Position numbers and translations under genes: made by a program. The notes under the pieces were generated by a model that was not told where the DNA came from, made no database searches, and saw only the letters and a list, made by a program, of their open reading frames with translations. Below, piece by piece: positions 63,535 to 64,000 of a DNA stretch of 64,000 bases. The first letter of the stretch is position 1. Each line of letters starts with the position of its first letter. This stretch comes from Aequorivita sp. UBA3180 (GTDB lineage Bacteria; Bacteroidota; Bacteroidia; Flavobacteriales; Flavobacteriaceae): positions 124,001 to 188,000 of the forward strand of contig DEXQ01000011.1 in assembly GCA_002364215.1 (NCBI GenBank), in the 5' to 3' direction.

Positions 63535-64000
63535 TTACGATCCGCACATCAAGCAATCATCATCCGGAGCGTTTTTGGATTGTGCCAGCATTTCGCGCAA
63601 TTCCTGCGGTGTCATTGGCTTTGTTGATACATCTTCTACTACATTTGCCTCAACTTCAGCACCAACGGTTTCTTTTTTCTCTTCCTTTTTAAGTGTGAAT
63701 TTAATGGCATCCACGGCACTTTTGGTCCGTAAGTAATACATTCCCGTTTTCAAGCCGCTTTTCCATGCATAAAAATGCATCGAGGTTAGTTTTGCCATAT
63801 TTGCATTTTCCATAAAAAGATTTAAAGACTGGCTTTGATCAATAAAATATCCACGGTGGCGGCTCATATCAATAATATCTTTCATAGAAAGTTCCCACAC
63901 GGTTTTATAAAGTTCTTTCAGTTCCTGCGGAATTATTTCCACATCTTGGATTGAACCGTTGGCGCGCATGATTTCCTCTTTCAAATCCTCGTTCCAAAGC
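63535..64000 (-). CDS. nrdA: ribonucleotide reductase alpha subunit, C-terminal part
   Basis: Partial: the frame is open to the right edge, so the N-terminal part lies outside. The visible 155 residues end the alpha subunit of a class Ia enzyme. VWELSMKDIIDMSRHRGYFIDQSQSLNLFMENANMAKLTSMHFYAWKSGLKTGMYYLRTKS is the family's C-terminal core. The flexible tail ends DDDCLMCGS, where the CxxC Cys pair reduces the active site. The apparent start at 63984 is an internal Leu codon. nrdB is not in view. It makes deoxyribonucleotides; dgt at 52443 acts in the opposite direction on the pools. Confidence 0.93.
   Translation of the reverse strand, partial: LWNEDLKEEIMRANGSIQDVEIIPQELKELYKTVWELSMKDIIDMSRHRGYFIDQSQSLNLFMENANMAKLTSMHFYAWKSGLKTGMYYLRTKSAVDAIKFTLKKEEKKETVGAEVEANVVEDVSTKPMTPQELREMLAQSKNAPDDDCLMCGS

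Noticed and set aside
1..64000. Prophage, integrative element or insertion sequence
   Set aside because: No integrase, transposase, terminal inverted repeats or tRNA-adjacent attachment repeat was found; the region around tRNA-Ser shows ordinary genes.

Overview
The window looks like a low-GC Bacteroidota chromosome, most likely a marine member of the Flavobacteriaceae. The evidence is the set of type IX secretion (T9SS) C-terminal sorting domains, a PorT-like protein, the paired ExbD genes, TANNTTTG promoter -7 elements with almost no Shine-Dalgarno sequences, and AT-rich spacers with short satellite repeats. I cannot name the genus from sequence alone. No rRNA, CRISPR array, prophage or insertion sequence was seen.

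Layout. 1-4347: a truncated kinase-like protein and single-chain pyruvate carboxylase. 4500-7670: a translation block (rplM-rpsI, rpsB, tsf) with structured leaders and an internal terminator between rpsB and tsf. 7670-11423: an accessory stretch on the minus strand, holding a 12-copy degenerate 21-bp tandem array, a C-rich gene of unknown function, two T9SS cargo genes and the remnant of a deleted third one. 11606-20575: housekeeping genes (pyrH, frr, asnS, rpoN) mixed with an outer-membrane protein, an RND/MMPL exporter and a PAP2-like membrane protein. 20570-23940, minus: an energiser cluster exbB-membrane protein-exbD-exbD-porT, then tRNA-Ser(GGA). 24022-29330: ansA, tatD, an aspartyl protease, a histidine kinase/LuxR regulator pair and a tiny membrane protein. 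29405-34633, minus: sucB, sucA and a polyprenyl synthase. 34789-41480: a tetR-tolC-adaptor-permease efflux operon. 41704-49627: aspS, an envelope/ClC chloride channel cluster, a cold-shock gene, tadA and dxs. 49676-53774, minus: an M36 metalloprotease and dGTPase. 53949-62487: a phosphate-acquisition region (beta-helix lipoprotein, TonB receptor, porin O/P, Pit-DUF47 transporter). The right end carries a secreted protein of unknown function and the 3' end of nrdA.

The most interesting signal is regulatory. The three phosphate-region promoters (lipoprotein/TonB receptor, porin, Pit) each carry TAAC-type heptamers at an 11-bp period, and two of them lie exactly 38 and 27 bases before the -7 element in all three. 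The lipoprotein promoter has six consecutive units. This is the architecture of a PHO box, but with a sequence unlike the enterobacterial one. A related cluster sits in a 401-base gene-free gap that ends in a strong terminator, so a co-regulated small RNA is possible there.

Other points of note are several promoters whose -7 element ends only 4-8 bases before the start codon (porT, tetR, dxs, tatD), which suggests leaderless mRNAs; the out-of-frame fusion of a T9SS signal peptide to a T9SS sorting domain; and the 21-bp array encoding degenerate heptads. All functional calls come from reading motifs and context; no database search was possible.
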